Positions 9,591 through 18,621 are shown, numbered from the stretch's first letter. The stretch: DNA of 64,000 nt from Roseovarius aestuariivivens (GCF_004761875.1 NZ_SJEY01000011.1:62001-126000), one strand, 5' to 3'. Numbers and translations are program-made. Notes: generated by a model from the letters alone, not told the origin.

Positions 9591-10421
9591 TCAGGCGTAA
9601 AGCGCCTCGGCGTGGAACGCCACGTGGTCCTCCATGAAGGTGCTCACGAAGAAATAGCTGTGGTCATAGCCCGGCTGCATCCGCAGCGTCGCCTCCTGCC
9701 GGCGGGCAGCGCAGGCGGCGGCGAAACTTTCGGGCATCAGCAGATCGATGAACTGATCCTTGGTGCCGGTATCGGTCAGGATCGGCCCGTCAAAACCGGT
9801 TTCCTTCATCAGCACCGTCGCGTCATGCTTGGCCCAGGTGCTTTCATCCTCGCCCAGATAGGCGGTGAACTGCTTGCGGCCCCAGTCGCTTTGCGTCGGG
9901 TTCACGATCGGCGAGAAGGCCGAGACCGAGCGGAAACGGCCCGGCAGGCCCATGGCCAGCGTCAACGCGCCATGCCCGCCCATGGAATGACCGGTGATCG
10001 CCTGCCGTTCTTCGTCCAGCGGGAACTCTTTCATCAAAAGCTGCGGCAATTCCTCGGCCACGTAACGCCACATCTGGAAATGCGGCTTCCACGGATCCTG
10101 CGTGGCGTTCACGTAAAACCCGGCCCCTTGACCCAGATCGTAGGCGTCGTCGTCGGCGACGCCCTCGCCGCGCGGGCTGGTGTCGGGAAAGCAAAGGGCG
10201 ATGCCCTGTTCGGCCGCCCAAAGCTGGGCGCCCGCCTTCACCATCGCGTTTTCATGGGTGCAGGTCAGGCCCGAGAGATACCACAGCACCGGCACCGGGC
10301 CGCTTTTCGCCTCTTCCGGCAGGAAAAGACCAAAGGTCATGTCACAATCGCAGGCGTCCGACGCGTGGGTATAGACCCCTTGCGTGCCGCCGAAACAGGC
10401 GTTTTCCGATACGGTTTCCAT
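9591..10421 (-). CDS. fghA: S-formylglutathione hydrolase
   Basis: An esterase D family enzyme of 276 residues that hydrolyses S-formylglutathione to formate and glutathione, the last step of glutathione-dependent formaldehyde oxidation in the cytoplasm. The nucleophile Ser146 lies in GHSMGGHGAL, and the family segment LSGLTCTHENAM is at residues 49-60. The ATG at 10421 follows a GGGGAG site. No glutathione-dependent formaldehyde dehydrogenase gene is adjacent. Its presence fits an organism that makes formaldehyde, for example through the quinoprotein system at the right end of the window. Confidence 0.93.
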   Translation of the reverse strand: METVSENACFGGTQGVYTHASDACDCDMTFGLFLPEEAKSGPVPVLWYLSGLTCTHENAMVKAGAQLWAAEQGIALCFPDTSPRGEGVADDDAYDLGQGAGFYVNATQDPWKPHFQMWRYVAEELPQLLMKEFPLDEERQAITGHSMGGHGALTLAMGLPGRFRSVSAFSPIVNPTQSDWGRKQFTAYLGEDESTWAKHDATVLMKETGFDGPILTDTGTKDQFIDLLMPESFAAACAARRQEATLRMQPGYDHSYFFVSTFMEDHVAFHAEALYA

Positions 10422-10610
10422 TGTGATCTCCCCTTTTCGTTCATTCGCTTTGCCCTGTCTGTAACAGGCCAGCGATTGGCGGCAAACGCAAAATGAGGGT
10501 CGCCGGCCTCGTCGCCCGAGCCAGGCTTTCAAGAAATGACCGCGCGCGTGTCACACCGGCGCCGTAAAAGACCACAACCCATAGGCGTGCTCAATGCCGG
10601 AGATCGCCTT

Positions 10611-12212
10611 ATGTTTCGCCTTTTGACCGCCCTGTCCGTTGCTGTTGCGTGCCTGGTCGACCCCGCCCGGGCCGAGATCACCCACGACTCCATTCTGGAA
10701 GCGATCCGCGCAGGCGATATAGAGAAAGTCGAGCGTGATCTGGCTTCTGCCCATGGCGACTTTCTTTCGGGTGACGCTCCGGCAGATGACATGAGGAGGA
10801 TTTACGGCGTCTTCGGTACGACCGATCCCAAGGTCCTGAACTTTTCCCGGGACTGGCTCGATCGTTATCCGCGCTCGCCCTATGCGCATGCCGCTCAGGC
10901 CTGGAACGATTATCAGGCAGCCTGACTTATCCGGGGCGGCGGCACCGTCCGACAGACCTATCCCGAGGCGCTCGAACTCTTCGACCAACTCCTTGACAGC
11001 GCCTGAAACCATGCGAGCCGCGCATTCAATGCCCAAACTCGCCTGATCCCTGCCTCGGACGCCCTTGTCCGGTTGGGCATGATGAATCGCTACACGATGG
11101 CCTCCTACGAGGTTCTGGACACGGTCATGCAGGAGGATCCGAACTGGGGCACGCTGGAGCGTGCGGTCGATGCGACCAATCCCGGCTGGGGCGGCACATG
11201 GGAAACCGCCGAAAGCATGTGCAATTATTACGGACCGTCCGTGGCTGATCTGCCGCGCGGACAGGACCCTGTGGGTGCCTGCAAGATCTATGCCGCCGCC
11301 GAACAGCACGCCCGTTTCGGCGACCCTTTGTTCTACTGGTATCAGAATGCGCTGAAGCACGGGCGCTATCCGGGCCTCGACCGTTTTCGCCTGTCGCTTG
11401 CCACCTCGACCCATACCACGCGCGAGGACGCCGAATTCGCCCATGAATATCTCAAGGACCTGCTGGACGGCGACGGCTGGAACCTGCACAGGGCCGAGGC
11501 GTTCGACCGGAATATCGCGCCCAAGTTCGGGTATCCTCTGATCGCCGAGGCGCATTACCACGCCAGCCAGAAGGGCGCGCGCGAACGTCTGTCGGAAAAT
11601 CCCTATGATGACAAGGCGTTGAACGGTCTACGGCTGCGCCTGCACAGCTACAAGGAAATCGAACCTTTCACGTTTGAAGAGGTTGTCGTGGCAGCGCCCG
11701 ATCCCGCCGAAGAGATCGAGTATGTGCGCCGTTTGCTGGAAATCCGGCCCTATGACGACGGGCTCTGGTCGGATTGCGCGAACCTGGCCTATCCGCTGAC
11801 GCGCCCCAAGGCGCTGGCCTTACGAGACGGCCCGCTGATCAATGCCATCGCCTATTCCAACCATGGCCCCTATCACCTGAACACGTTCAACAGCTCCAAG
11901 CTCATCATGCTCAACATCTACGAAAAGCGGGAGTTGAAGGATCGGGGTGAGGCGTGGCGCAAAGCTCGGAACAAGGTCGATCTGGCAGAGGACATCCTGT
12001 GTCCGATGGCGCGTGTTCAAAGGCTTATAGAGGCAGTCTGCTCGGTCGATGACAGCGGGTTCTGCGAAACAAGCAGCTTCGAGCGAAGAGAAGCCCAAAA
12101 GAAACTGGCGAATTACGGGGCCAAGGAGGTCTGCAAGGCGGTCTATGACGCCCCGCTGGAAGATCTGGTTTTTCTACCGGTCCAGGTGGATCTGCTGGAT
12201 GCGGACGGGTGA
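10611..12212 (+). pseudogene. Secreted TPR-like (DUF4034-like) gene with two in-frame TGA codons
   Basis: One reading frame runs from an ATG at 10611 (GGAG site at 10599-10602) to 12212 but is interrupted by TGA at 10923-10925 and 11004-11006, with no frameshift. Before the first stop it encodes a signal peptide (residues 1-19) and a helical repeat start ending AWNDYQAA; after it the frame continues RGGGTV and then a long uninterrupted stretch to the end. The pattern recalls DUF4034-type proteins, where a Trp would be expected at the first stop, so TGG-to-TGA change is plausible. It would encode a secreted protein of about 530 residues. Either it is a recent pseudogene or the bases are sequencing errors. 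Confidence 0.65.
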
Positions 12213-12218
12213 AGCGCG

Positions 12219-13151
12219 TCAGTAAAGCGGCGTCACCCAGCCGATCACGAGGGACACCGTGACCACCGCGATAGCAGTCGAGATCAGGATCGAGGCCGAG
12301 ACGCGTTGCGGCGCCACCTTGTAGTGCTCTGCAAGGATATAGACATTGCCCGCCACAGGCAGCGAGGCCGCCGCGATCATCACCGCCGCCGGATAGGGAT
12401 CGACCGGAAACAGCACCAGCGCCGAAAACGCGACCATGGCCGGATGCACGATCAGCTTGTTGAAGCTGAGCCAGCCCGCGATCACCGGACGCTCGGCGCG
12501 CTTGTTGGCCAAGGACGCGCCGATGGCGAAAAGCGCACCGGGGGTCGCCGCCGCCCCAAGCGTTGTCAGAAAGGCGTTCATCGGATCCGGAATGGGCAGG
12601 TTCAACGCCGACCATGCCAGCCCCAATGAGATTGATACGATCATCGGATTCTCAAGAAGGCCAAGGCCGACGGTCCGCAGGATTCCAACGCTCATCCGGC
12701 CGTCGCGGCTCCCTGTGACGATAATCACGATCAGCGAACTGAACACGATAAGGTCCACGGCCAGCACCAGCATCACCGGTCCGATCGCCGCCGGCCCCAT
12801 CAGCAGCGTCAGCATCGGCACACCCATGAACCCGGTGTTGCCGATGACGCCGCATTGCGCCTCGAACGCTGCCTCCGCCGCCGGCAGGCGCCGGATCAGC
12901 GCCACCAGCGTCACCAGCCCATAGACAAAGGCCGTGCCCCACAGATACGCCATGACGAAGTGCCAGTCGAAGATCTCGGACATGCTCAGATTGGCCGAAA
13001 ACCGAAAAAGCATGGCCGACAGGGCGAAATAGAAGACGAACTTGGTCAAATACGCCGTCGCCTCATCGGTGAAAAAGCCTTTGCGCCCGGCGCCATAGCC
13101 TAGCCCGATGATAAGGAAAAAAGGCAGCGTCTGAAGGAAAATCGCGAACAT
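12219..13151 (-). CDS. AEC family transporter
   Basis: A 310-residue auxin efflux carrier family protein with about ten hydrophobic segments in two five-helix halves. The central helix pair contains the conserved small-residue segment NTGFMGVPML and the C-terminal half SLPVAGNVYILAEHY. Bacterial members move malate or other organic anions; the substrate here is unknown. It converges on the pseudogene with a six-base gap and shows no operon partner. Confidence 0.87.
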   Translation of the reverse strand: MFAIFLQTLPFFLIIGLGYGAGRKGFFTDEATAYLTKFVFYFALSAMLFRFSANLSMSEIFDWHFVMAYLWGTAFVYGLVTLVALIRRLPAAEAAFEAQCGVIGNTGFMGVPMLTLLMGPAAIGPVMLVLAVDLIVFSSLIVIIVTGSRDGRMSVGILRTVGLGLLENPMIVSISLGLAWSALNLPIPDPMNAFLTTLGAAATPGALFAIGASLANKRAERPVIAGWLSFNKLIVHPAMVAFSALVLFPVDPYPAAVMIAAASLPVAGNVYILAEHYKVAPQRVSASILISTAIAVVTVSLVIGWVTPLY

Positions 13152-13350
13152 GGCAGGGTGTTAGCAGCTTCCACAGGCGCGTCAATCGAGACGGTTCAAC
13201 ACGTTACGCGTCGCACCCGACCCGCAGTCAGCCCACCGGGCGGTGTTTGAGATGACCGGTCCGCTTTTGATCCATCAAGACAGACGGTCAGGCGATCATG
13301 ACCGCAAGCGGTAAGCGGGCCCGTCACGCCTGAAAAGACGCGTTCCCGAT

Positions 13351-14328
13351 CTACCCGCTGCCGATCAGAACGCCCGCTGCAAAGACCAGAGCACCGCCAA
13401 GAACCACCTGGAACGCGGCACGGAAAAACGGGGTTTCCATGTACTTGTTCTGGATCCACGCAATCGCCCAGAGTTCCACGAACACCACGGCGATGGCGAT
13501 CACGGTCGCGGTCCAAAAGTCCGGGATGAGATAAGGCAACGCGTGGCCAAGCCCGCCCACGGTCGTCATCACGCCCGAGGCGATTCCGCGCTTCGTCGGG
13601 CTGCCCCGGCCCGACAGCTCACCATCGTCACTGGCCGCCTCGGTAAAGCCCATGGAAATGCCCGCACCGACAGACGCGGCGAGACCGACGAGAAACGTGG
13701 TCCATGTATCCTGCGTGGCAAAGGCGGTGGCGAAGATCGGCGCGAGGGTCGAGACAGAGCCGTCCATGAGCCCGGCCAGACCCGGCTGTACCCAGGTCAG
13801 AACGAATTGCCGCTTGGCGGTGCGCTCCTCCGCATCCTTGGCATCCTCGCTCAGATGCGCCTCGCTCAGCTCTCCGGCACGATCCTGATGCCCGGCCTCG
13901 GCGGCGGCCAGATCGCCCAGAAGCTTGCGGGTGCCGGCATCGGTCGTGTTCTGTGCGGCCTTGAGATAAAAGGCTTCGGCGTCCCGCTCCATCGCCTCGG
14001 CCTCGGCGCGGATACGCTCGATCCCAAGATTCTCGATCAGCCAGACAGGCCGGCGGGCGTAGAATCCTGCTACATGCTCGCGCCGGATCAGCGGGATCAC
14101 TTCGCCAAAACGTTTCTGGTGCAGTTCAATCAGACGCTGTCGGTGTCCGTCTTCTTCGGCGGCCATGCCGTCGAAGATCTTCGCCGTATCGGGATAATCC
14201 GGACGCAGCATCTCGGCGTAACTGCGATAGATGCGCCCGTCATCCTCTTCGGACGAAATCGCAAGCGCGAGAATCTCCTGCTCGCTCAGGTCCGAGAACC
14301 GCCGACGGGATGAGACACCGGGTATCAT
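13351..14328 (-). CDS. mbfA: Membrane-bound ferritin MbfA (rubrerythrin-VIT1 fusion)
   Basis: A 325-residue fusion: an N-terminal rubrerythrin-like di-iron domain (about residues 12-155, with Glu/His ligands in SSEEDD, EEDGHR and the AEAGHQ segment) and a C-terminal VIT1/CCC1 domain (about 165-325) with several membrane segments. MbfA of rhizobia exports iron from the cytoplasm and protects against iron and peroxide stress. The ATG at 14328 has a GGAGG site close upstream, and an Irr-type iron control element ends 18 bases before it, so expression is probably repressed by Irr when iron is low. Confidence 0.93.
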   Translation of the reverse strand: MIPGVSSRRRFSDLSEQEILALAISSEEDDGRIYRSYAEMLRPDYPDTAKIFDGMAAEEDGHRQRLIELHQKRFGEVIPLIRREHVAGFYARRPVWLIENLGIERIRAEAEAMERDAEAFYLKAAQNTTDAGTRKLLGDLAAAEAGHQDRAGELSEAHLSEDAKDAEERTAKRQFVLTWVQPGLAGLMDGSVSTLAPIFATAFATQDTWTTFLVGLAASVGAGISMGFTEAASDDGELSGRGSPTKRGIASGVMTTVGGLGHALPYLIPDFWTATVIAIAVVFVELWAIAWIQNKYMETPFFRAAFQVVLGGALVFAAGVLIGSG

Positions 14329-14346
14329 GGGGAACCTCCACCACTT

Positions 14347-14363
14347 TTTAGAACAATTCTAAA
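14347..14363 (-). promoter_or_regulatory. Iron control element (Irr operator) for mbfA
   Basis: A perfect inverted repeat, TTTAGAA-N3-TTCTAAA, matching the ICE consensus bound by the haem-responsive regulator Irr in alphaproteobacteria. It sits immediately upstream of the mbfA ribosome-binding site, overlapping where a promoter or transcript start would be, which fits repression under iron limitation. Confidence 0.88.
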
Positions 14364-14426
14364 TTACCGTAGAAAGGCCGGTTTTCAAGCCCCAAAACTT
14401 CTGAGGCCGCACGGGCACAACGGAAT

Positions 14427-14444
14427 GTGAACCGATCAGTTCAC
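14427..14444 (+). promoter_or_regulatory. Operator 1 of a twin palindrome (likely TetR site)
   Basis: An inverted repeat GTGAAC-N6-GTTCAC. It lies eight bases before a candidate -35 box (TTGAAA, 14452-14457). A near-identical palindrome follows the -10 box, and a TetR-family gene lies downstream, so this is probably that regulator's operator. Confidence 0.6.
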
Positions 14445-14451
14445 TTTTACC

Positions 14452-14479
14452 TTGAAAGCTGAACTGTTCTGTTTAGATT
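14452..14479 (+). promoter_or_regulatory. Candidate promoter between the twin operators
   Basis: A sigma-70-like -35 (TTGAAA, 14452-14457) and -10 (TAGATT, 14474-14479) separated by 16 bases. The pair is bracketed by the two palindromes, so bound repressor would occlude RNA polymerase. It points towards the small secreted peptide gene at 14519. Confidence 0.5.
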
Positions 14480-14480
14480 T

Positions 14481-14498
14481 ATGAACCGTACAGTTCAC
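14481..14498 (+). promoter_or_regulatory. Operator 2 of a twin palindrome (likely TetR site)
   Basis: An inverted repeat TGAAC-N6-GTTCA (14482-14497) with the same arms as operator 1, its centre 54 bases further on, starting two bases after the candidate -10 box and ending about 20 bases before the next start codon. Confidence 0.6.
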
Positions 14499-14518
14499 TT
14501 TTTGGAAAGGTCTCTACC

Positions 14519-14677
14519 ATGTCCCGTCTTTTCGCACCGTTCGCGCTTGCCGGTATCCTGATCGGTGCCCCGGCCCTTGCCCTGGCTGTGACCGTCACCG
14601 ACATCACGCCCGATCTGACCTTCCCGAAACCAAAGCCCGACCCGGTCACACAGGATGACACCGGAATCGACAACTGA
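14519..14677 (+). CDS. Small secreted protein of unknown function (52 aa)
   Basis: A 52-codon frame with a clear signal peptide: Met-Ser-Arg, a hydrophobic core of about 18 residues and an Ala-Leu-Ala cleavage site near residue 22. The mature part would be about 29 residues, acidic and proline-rich (PKPKPDPV near its middle). It starts 20 bases after the second palindromic operator and follows a GGAAAGG site. I do not recognise a family. Its location between operators and the TetR gene suggests it is a target of that regulator. A very short gene, so chance cannot be excluded, but promoter, signal peptide and spacing agree. Confidence 0.55.
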   Translation: MSRLFAPFALAGILIGAPALALAVTVTDITPDLTFPKPKPDPVTQDDTGIDN

Positions 14678-14784
14678 CCCACTGATGCAGCTACAAACCG
14701 CGTCCCGTCCTCCGTCACTTGCGGTCAGGCTTGCAGACCGGTGGACGGGCCGTCTAAGGTTCTCCGGGGCAGGGAGAGAACAGC

Positions 14785-15402
14785 ATGACGGCAGCGGATG
14801 CCGAGATCAAGAAAGGCCGGAAGTTCGATCAGGTGCTCACAGGCGCGCGCGAGGTTTTCATGCGTGACGGGTTCGAGGGCGCCAGCGTCGATGACATCGC
14901 CCGGGCCGCGGGCGTCTCCAAGGCCACGCTCTACAGCTATTTTCCGGACAAGCGGCTCCTATTCACCGAGGTGGCGCGTCTGGAATGCAACCGACAGGGC
15001 GAAGCCGCCCTGCAAGAGATCAGCACCGATGCCCCGATCGAAAAAGTCCTGCGCGAGGCGGCCAGCCGGATCGTGCGGTTCTTTCTGTCGGATTTCGGCC
15101 AGCAGGTTTTTCGCATCTGCGTGGCGGAATCCTACCGGTTTCCGGAACTGGGCCAGCGATTTTACAATTCCGGCCCTGCCCTGATGCGCGAGCGTCTGAC
15201 AAGCGTCCTGCGTCCCTATGTGGAGCGCGGCGAATTACGCATCGACGACATGGACCTTGCCTGCAACCAGTTCGGCGAGCTGTGCAAAAGCGATCTTTTC
15301 GTGCGGTGTCTGTGCGGCGTGCCCTGCTCGACGGACGACGCGGCCATCGACCGGGTGGTCACAGGCGCGGTCGAGATGTTTCTCGCCCGCTACCGTGCCT
15401 GA
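14785..15402 (+). CDS. TetR/AcrR family transcriptional regulator
   Basis: A 205-residue one-component regulator. The N-terminal helix-turn-helix (about residues 15-62) has the TetR signature GVSKATLYSYFPDKRLLF; the C-terminal ligand domain resembles the AefR-like subgroup with ESYRFPELGQRFY. The start at 14785 follows GGGGCAGGGAGAG. It lies 107 bases after the small secreted gene and in the same direction as the twin-operator promoter, so it may repress that promoter and be autoregulated through readthrough. Ligand unknown. Confidence 0.88.
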   Translation: MTAADAEIKKGRKFDQVLTGAREVFMRDGFEGASVDDIARAAGVSKATLYSYFPDKRLLFTEVARLECNRQGEAALQEISTDAPIEKVLREAASRIVRFFLSDFGQQVFRICVAESYRFPELGQRFYNSGPALMRERLTSVLRPYVERGELRIDDMDLACNQFGELCKSDLFVRCLCGVPCSTDDAAIDRVVTGAVEMFLARYRA

Positions 15403-15411
15403 CCCAGGGAC

Positions 15412-16212
15412 CTACTCGACCGCGAAGGTCAGTGAAGCCCAATAGCTTTCCCAAAAGACGTCGCCCGCGCCGTCGCGTTCGAACATATGCACCGCGTTCA
15501 GCATATAACGCCCCGCCTCGGTCAGCGGCACCTCCGCACGGCCTTGCGCATCGGTCACCACATGCGGCGGCGGGCCTGACGTGCCTTTGGTGAAGATGTT
15601 GATCCGTTGTCCGGCCAGCGGCGCGCCCTGCCATAAAAGCTGCACAGGCATCGTGTCGCCCACGCTGACCTCGGCAGGATGCGCCTGCGCGATCAGTTCG
15701 ATGGGCAGGCCTAGCGCCCGGTCGCCCTCGCCCGGCTGAACCGCGCCCACCTGAACCAGCGCCTTGGCATTACGGGAATACTCTTCCTTGAACCCGGTCT
15801 CGGGCATGCCCGCCGCGCGGTGCGCCTCCAGCGCCCATTCGTTGCCTTCATATGTGACGTAGTTGAGGAATTTCTCCATTTTCCGGAACGTCAGCGTGTC
15901 GACACTCGAATGGTAGGCAAGGATGTGCAGACCCTCGCCTTGCGGCGGCACATTCGCCGCCGGGCGGTCGCCCAGCGTGCCTTCCACGTCGTATGTGCCC
16001 GCCGGGCCGGTCACCGTGAAGCGTTTGAATCGGCTTTCGAGAAACGGAAACTCCGATCCCTTGAAATCCTGGCCCACGCGCAACGCCGCGCGAATGTTAT
16101 CGTCCGGGGCCACGCGATGCGCCTCGGGTTCGATCCAGAATTCATGTGCGCTGGCGCCGTGCGCGGCGACAAGACACAAAACCGCCGTGACGGCGCAAAG
16201 GAAATGTTTCAT
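15412..16212 (-). CDS. DUF4198 periplasmic protein
   Basis: A 266-residue secreted protein with a signal peptide (residues 1-22, cleavage after Ala-Ser-Ala) followed at once by HEFWIEP, the typical start of the DUF4198 family. Such proteins are often linked to nickel or cobalt uptake and have an immunoglobulin-like C-terminal part. It is divergent from the HupE-like gene with only 40 bases between start codons, so the two probably share a control region and function. Confidence 0.85.
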   Translation of the reverse strand: MKHFLCAVTAVLCLVAAHGASAHEFWIEPEAHRVAPDDNIRAALRVGQDFKGSEFPFLESRFKRFTVTGPAGTYDVEGTLGDRPAANVPPQGEGLHILAYHSSVDTLTFRKMEKFLNYVTYEGNEWALEAHRAAGMPETGFKEEYSRNAKALVQVGAVQPGEGDRALGLPIELIAQAHPAEVSVGDTMPVQLLWQGAPLAGQRINIFTKGTSGPPPHVVTDAQGRAEVPLTEAGRYMLNAVHMFERDGAGDVFWESYWASLTFAVE

Positions 16213-16252
16213 GAAACCATGGAAAACAGCACCTGCCCGGGGGAATCAACCC

Positions 16253-17407
16253 ATGACAGACACCCTCTCGCGCCGTGCGGCCATTTGCGGCCTCTGGCTG
16301 TTGCTCATGGCCGTCGCCGCGTTTGTCCGGCCGGCAGCGGCGCACGAGCTTAGCCCGGCCATCGCCGAGCTGACCGTCACCGGATCAGGTCAGGCAGAGC
16401 TGCGGGTCGATCTCAACCTCGAGGCGGTTTTGGCGGGCATCGGGCCCGAGCATGACGATACCGAGGACGCGCCGCAGGCCGCCACCTACGACGCGCTGCG
16501 CGCCACGCCGCCCGAGGACCTGACTGTGCGGTTCCAGAGCTTTCAGTCCGACGGCCTGTCGGATCTGAGCCTATTGGCCGATGGCGCCCCGGTCGAGATC
16601 GGCCCTGCGCGCGCGGACATCCCCGAGGTGGGCGATACCGACGTCGCCCGCCTGTCGACCCTGCGCTGGTCCTTTGCGCTGCCGCCCGGCACAGAAGTGA
16701 TTACCTGGCGCTTTCCCGAACGCTTCGGCGCCTCCATCTTTCGCGCCACCCGGGAAGGGGCCGAAGAGCAGTTCTTCGCCGGTTTCGTCTCTCCCGGCGA
16801 TACCGTCACCGCCGCGCTCGATCCGGCAGACGGCGCGACGCAATCGGCCTCGTTCCTGACCTACGTGACGATCGGTTTTGACCACATCCTGCCCAAGGGG
16901 CTCGACCACGTGCTTTTCGTGATCGGGCTTTTCCTTCTGAACACCCAAATGCGCCCGCTGCTGATCCAGATTACCATGTTCACGCTGGCGCACACCATCA
17001 CGCTGGCGCTCGGCATGACCGGCGTGGTCAGCGCGCCCGCGCATATCGTGGAGCCACTGATCGCACTCTCCATCGCCTATGTCGCGGTCGAAAATATCTT
17101 CACCTCCGACCTGCACCGGTGGCGCACGGTCATCGTCTTCCTGTTCGGGTTGCTGCACGGTCTCGGCTTCGCGTCCGTGTTCCGGGAATACGCGGCCTCC
17201 GGCGCCGAGTTCGTCAAAAGCCTCGTCGGCTTCAACATTGGCGTAGAACTGGGTCAGCTCACCGTGATCGCGCTGTGCTACCTGGCGGTGGGTTACTGGT
17301 TCGGGGACAAGCCCTGGTATCGCCGCGCCGTGGTTATCCCGGCCTCGCTCGCCATCGCTCTGATCTCAAGCTACTGGGTGCTGGAACGGACCGGGCTTCT
17401 GGCCTGA
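16253..17407 (+). CDS. HupE/UreJ family membrane protein
   Basis: A 384-residue protein: signal peptide or first membrane segment (about residues 10-30), a periplasmic N-terminal domain of about 170 residues starting HELSP, then six or so membrane helices with the conserved FDHILPKGLDHVLF and LLHGLGFA segments of the HupE/UreJ-2 family. These His/Asp motifs are thought to conduct nickel or cobalt. The start at 16253 is chosen because it precedes the hydrophobic segment and has GGGGGAA upstream; a longer frame exists. No urease or hydrogenase genes are in the window. Confidence 0.85.
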   Translation: MTDTLSRRAAICGLWLLLMAVAAFVRPAAAHELSPAIAELTVTGSGQAELRVDLNLEAVLAGIGPEHDDTEDAPQAATYDALRATPPEDLTVRFQSFQSDGLSDLSLLADGAPVEIGPARADIPEVGDTDVARLSTLRWSFALPPGTEVITWRFPERFGASIFRATREGAEEQFFAGFVSPGDTVTAALDPADGATQSASFLTYVTIGFDHILPKGLDHVLFVIGLFLLNTQMRPLLIQITMFTLAHTITLALGMTGVVSAPAHIVEPLIALSIAYVAVENIFTSDLHRWRTVIVFLFGLLHGLGFASVFREYAASGAEFVKSLVGFNIGVELGQLTVIALCYLAVGYWFGDKPWYRRAVVIPASLAIALISSYWVLERTGLLA

Positions 17408-17428
17408 TCCGGTCCCGATCCCGGTCAG

Positions 17429-17448
17429 GTGGGCGATCAGGCGCCCAC
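17429..17448. terminator. Possible bidirectional stem-loop between convergent genes
   Basis: A seven-pair stem GTGGGCG/CGCCCAC with a six-base loop at the junction of the convergent hupE-like and aminotransferase genes; it overlaps the aminotransferase stop. There is no U-tract on either side, so this may be only a weak terminator or mRNA 3'-end protector. Confidence 0.3.
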
Positions 17449-18621
17449 TTCCACGATCGCCTCGGCGAGGATCGGCACGGTCTTCTGGTTCAGACCGGCA
17501 ATATTGATCCGACTGTCGCCGACCATGTAGATCCCGTGATCGCGGCGCAACGCCTCGACATGCTCGGGCGAAAGGCCAAGACGCGAGAACATGCCGCGAT
17601 GCTGGCCGACAAAGCCGAACCGGTCAGAGCCCGACAGCCGCTGCAATTCCGCCGCCAACTGCTTGCGCAGCTCAAGCATGCCGGTGCGCACGTCCTCAAG
17701 CTCCGCCTCCCAGTCGGCACGCAAATCGGGCGTGGTCAGCACCAGACTGACCAGCCGCGCACCGTGATCGGGCGGGAAGGAATAGTTCTGCCGGTTGAGA
17801 TAGGCCAGATTGCCCTGCGTGACCTTGTGCTTTGACGCGTCGTGGCTCACCGCCATCAAGAGGCCCGTACGCTCGCGGTAGATGCCGAAATTCTTCGAAC
17901 AGCTCGCCGCAATAAGCACCTCGGGGCAGCCCTTGACCACGGCACGGGTCCCGGCGGCATCGGCCTCCAGCCCGTCGCCGAACCCCTGATAGGCGATGTC
18001 GATCATGGGCACCGCGCCGGTGTCATTCATGAGCTTGATCACCGCGTCCCATTCCGGGCTGGTCAGGTTCGCCCCGGTCGGGTTGTGGCAGCAGCCGTGC
18101 AGCAGTACCACATCGCCCGGCTTCACCCCCTTGAGATCGGCCATCATGCCGTCGAAATCCACGCCACCCGACTCCTCGTCGAAATAGCGGTAAGCGACGG
18201 TCTCCATGCCGAGATGCTTGAGAATGCTCAGATGGTTGGGCCATGTCGGATCAGACACGAACACGCGCGCCTCCGGGTTGGCCATCTTCACCAGCTCGAA
18301 GGCCTGGCGCACAGCGCCGGTTCCGCCGGGTGTGGCCACCGCGGCGACCTGTTCGCGCGAAACGACATCGCCCAGAACCAGACCGATCAGCGCGTCGGAA
18401 AACGCCGGATCCCCGGCCAGCCCGGTATAGGCCTTGGTGTCTTCGCTTTCCCACCACCGCTTCTCGGCCGTCTTGATCGCGCGCATGATCGGGGTCACGC
18501 CCTCGGGGTTCTTGTAGACACCCACACCGAGGTCGATCTTGGTCTCGCGCGGATCATCCTTGTAGGCCTGCATCAGGGCCAGGATCTTGTCGGCGGGAAG
18601 TTCCTTGAGGTGGTCGAACAT
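17437..18621 (-). CDS. tyrB: Aromatic amino acid / aspartate aminotransferase
   Basis: A PLP-dependent class I aminotransferase of 394 residues, transferring the amino group of aromatic amino acids or aspartate to 2-oxoglutarate. The Schiff-base lysine is Lys243 in ASCSKNFGIYRERTG, with the Asn-Pro-Thr-Gly motif HNPTGAN at about 179 and a Tyr in DIAYQGFGDG. The ATG at 18621 shares one base with the stop of sseA (TAATG), so the two are cotranslated. The subfamily (TyrB rather than AspC) is my judgement from overall sequence. Confidence 0.88.
   Translation of the reverse strand: MFDHLKELPADKILALMQAYKDDPRETKIDLGVGVYKNPEGVTPIMRAIKTAEKRWWESEDTKAYTGLAGDPAFSDALIGLVLGDVVSREQVAAVATPGGTGAVRQAFELVKMANPEARVFVSDPTWPNHLSILKHLGMETVAYRYFDEESGGVDFDGMMADLKGVKPGDVVLLHGCCHNPTGANLTSPEWDAVIKLMNDTGAVPMIDIAYQGFGDGLEADAAGTRAVVKGCPEVLIAASCSKNFGIYRERTGLLMAVSHDASKHKVTQGNLAYLNRQNYSFPPDHGARLVSLVLTTPDLRADWEAELEDVRTGMLELRKQLAAELQRLSGSDRFGFVGQHRGMFSRLGLSPEHVEALRRDHGIYMVGDSRINIAGLNQKTVPILAEAIVEVGA

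Noticed and set aside
10923..11006. Selenocysteine at the two in-frame TGA codons
   Set aside because: No stem-loop typical of a SECIS element is seen after either TGA, the protein type is not a known selenoprotein, and the first stop fits a lost Trp.
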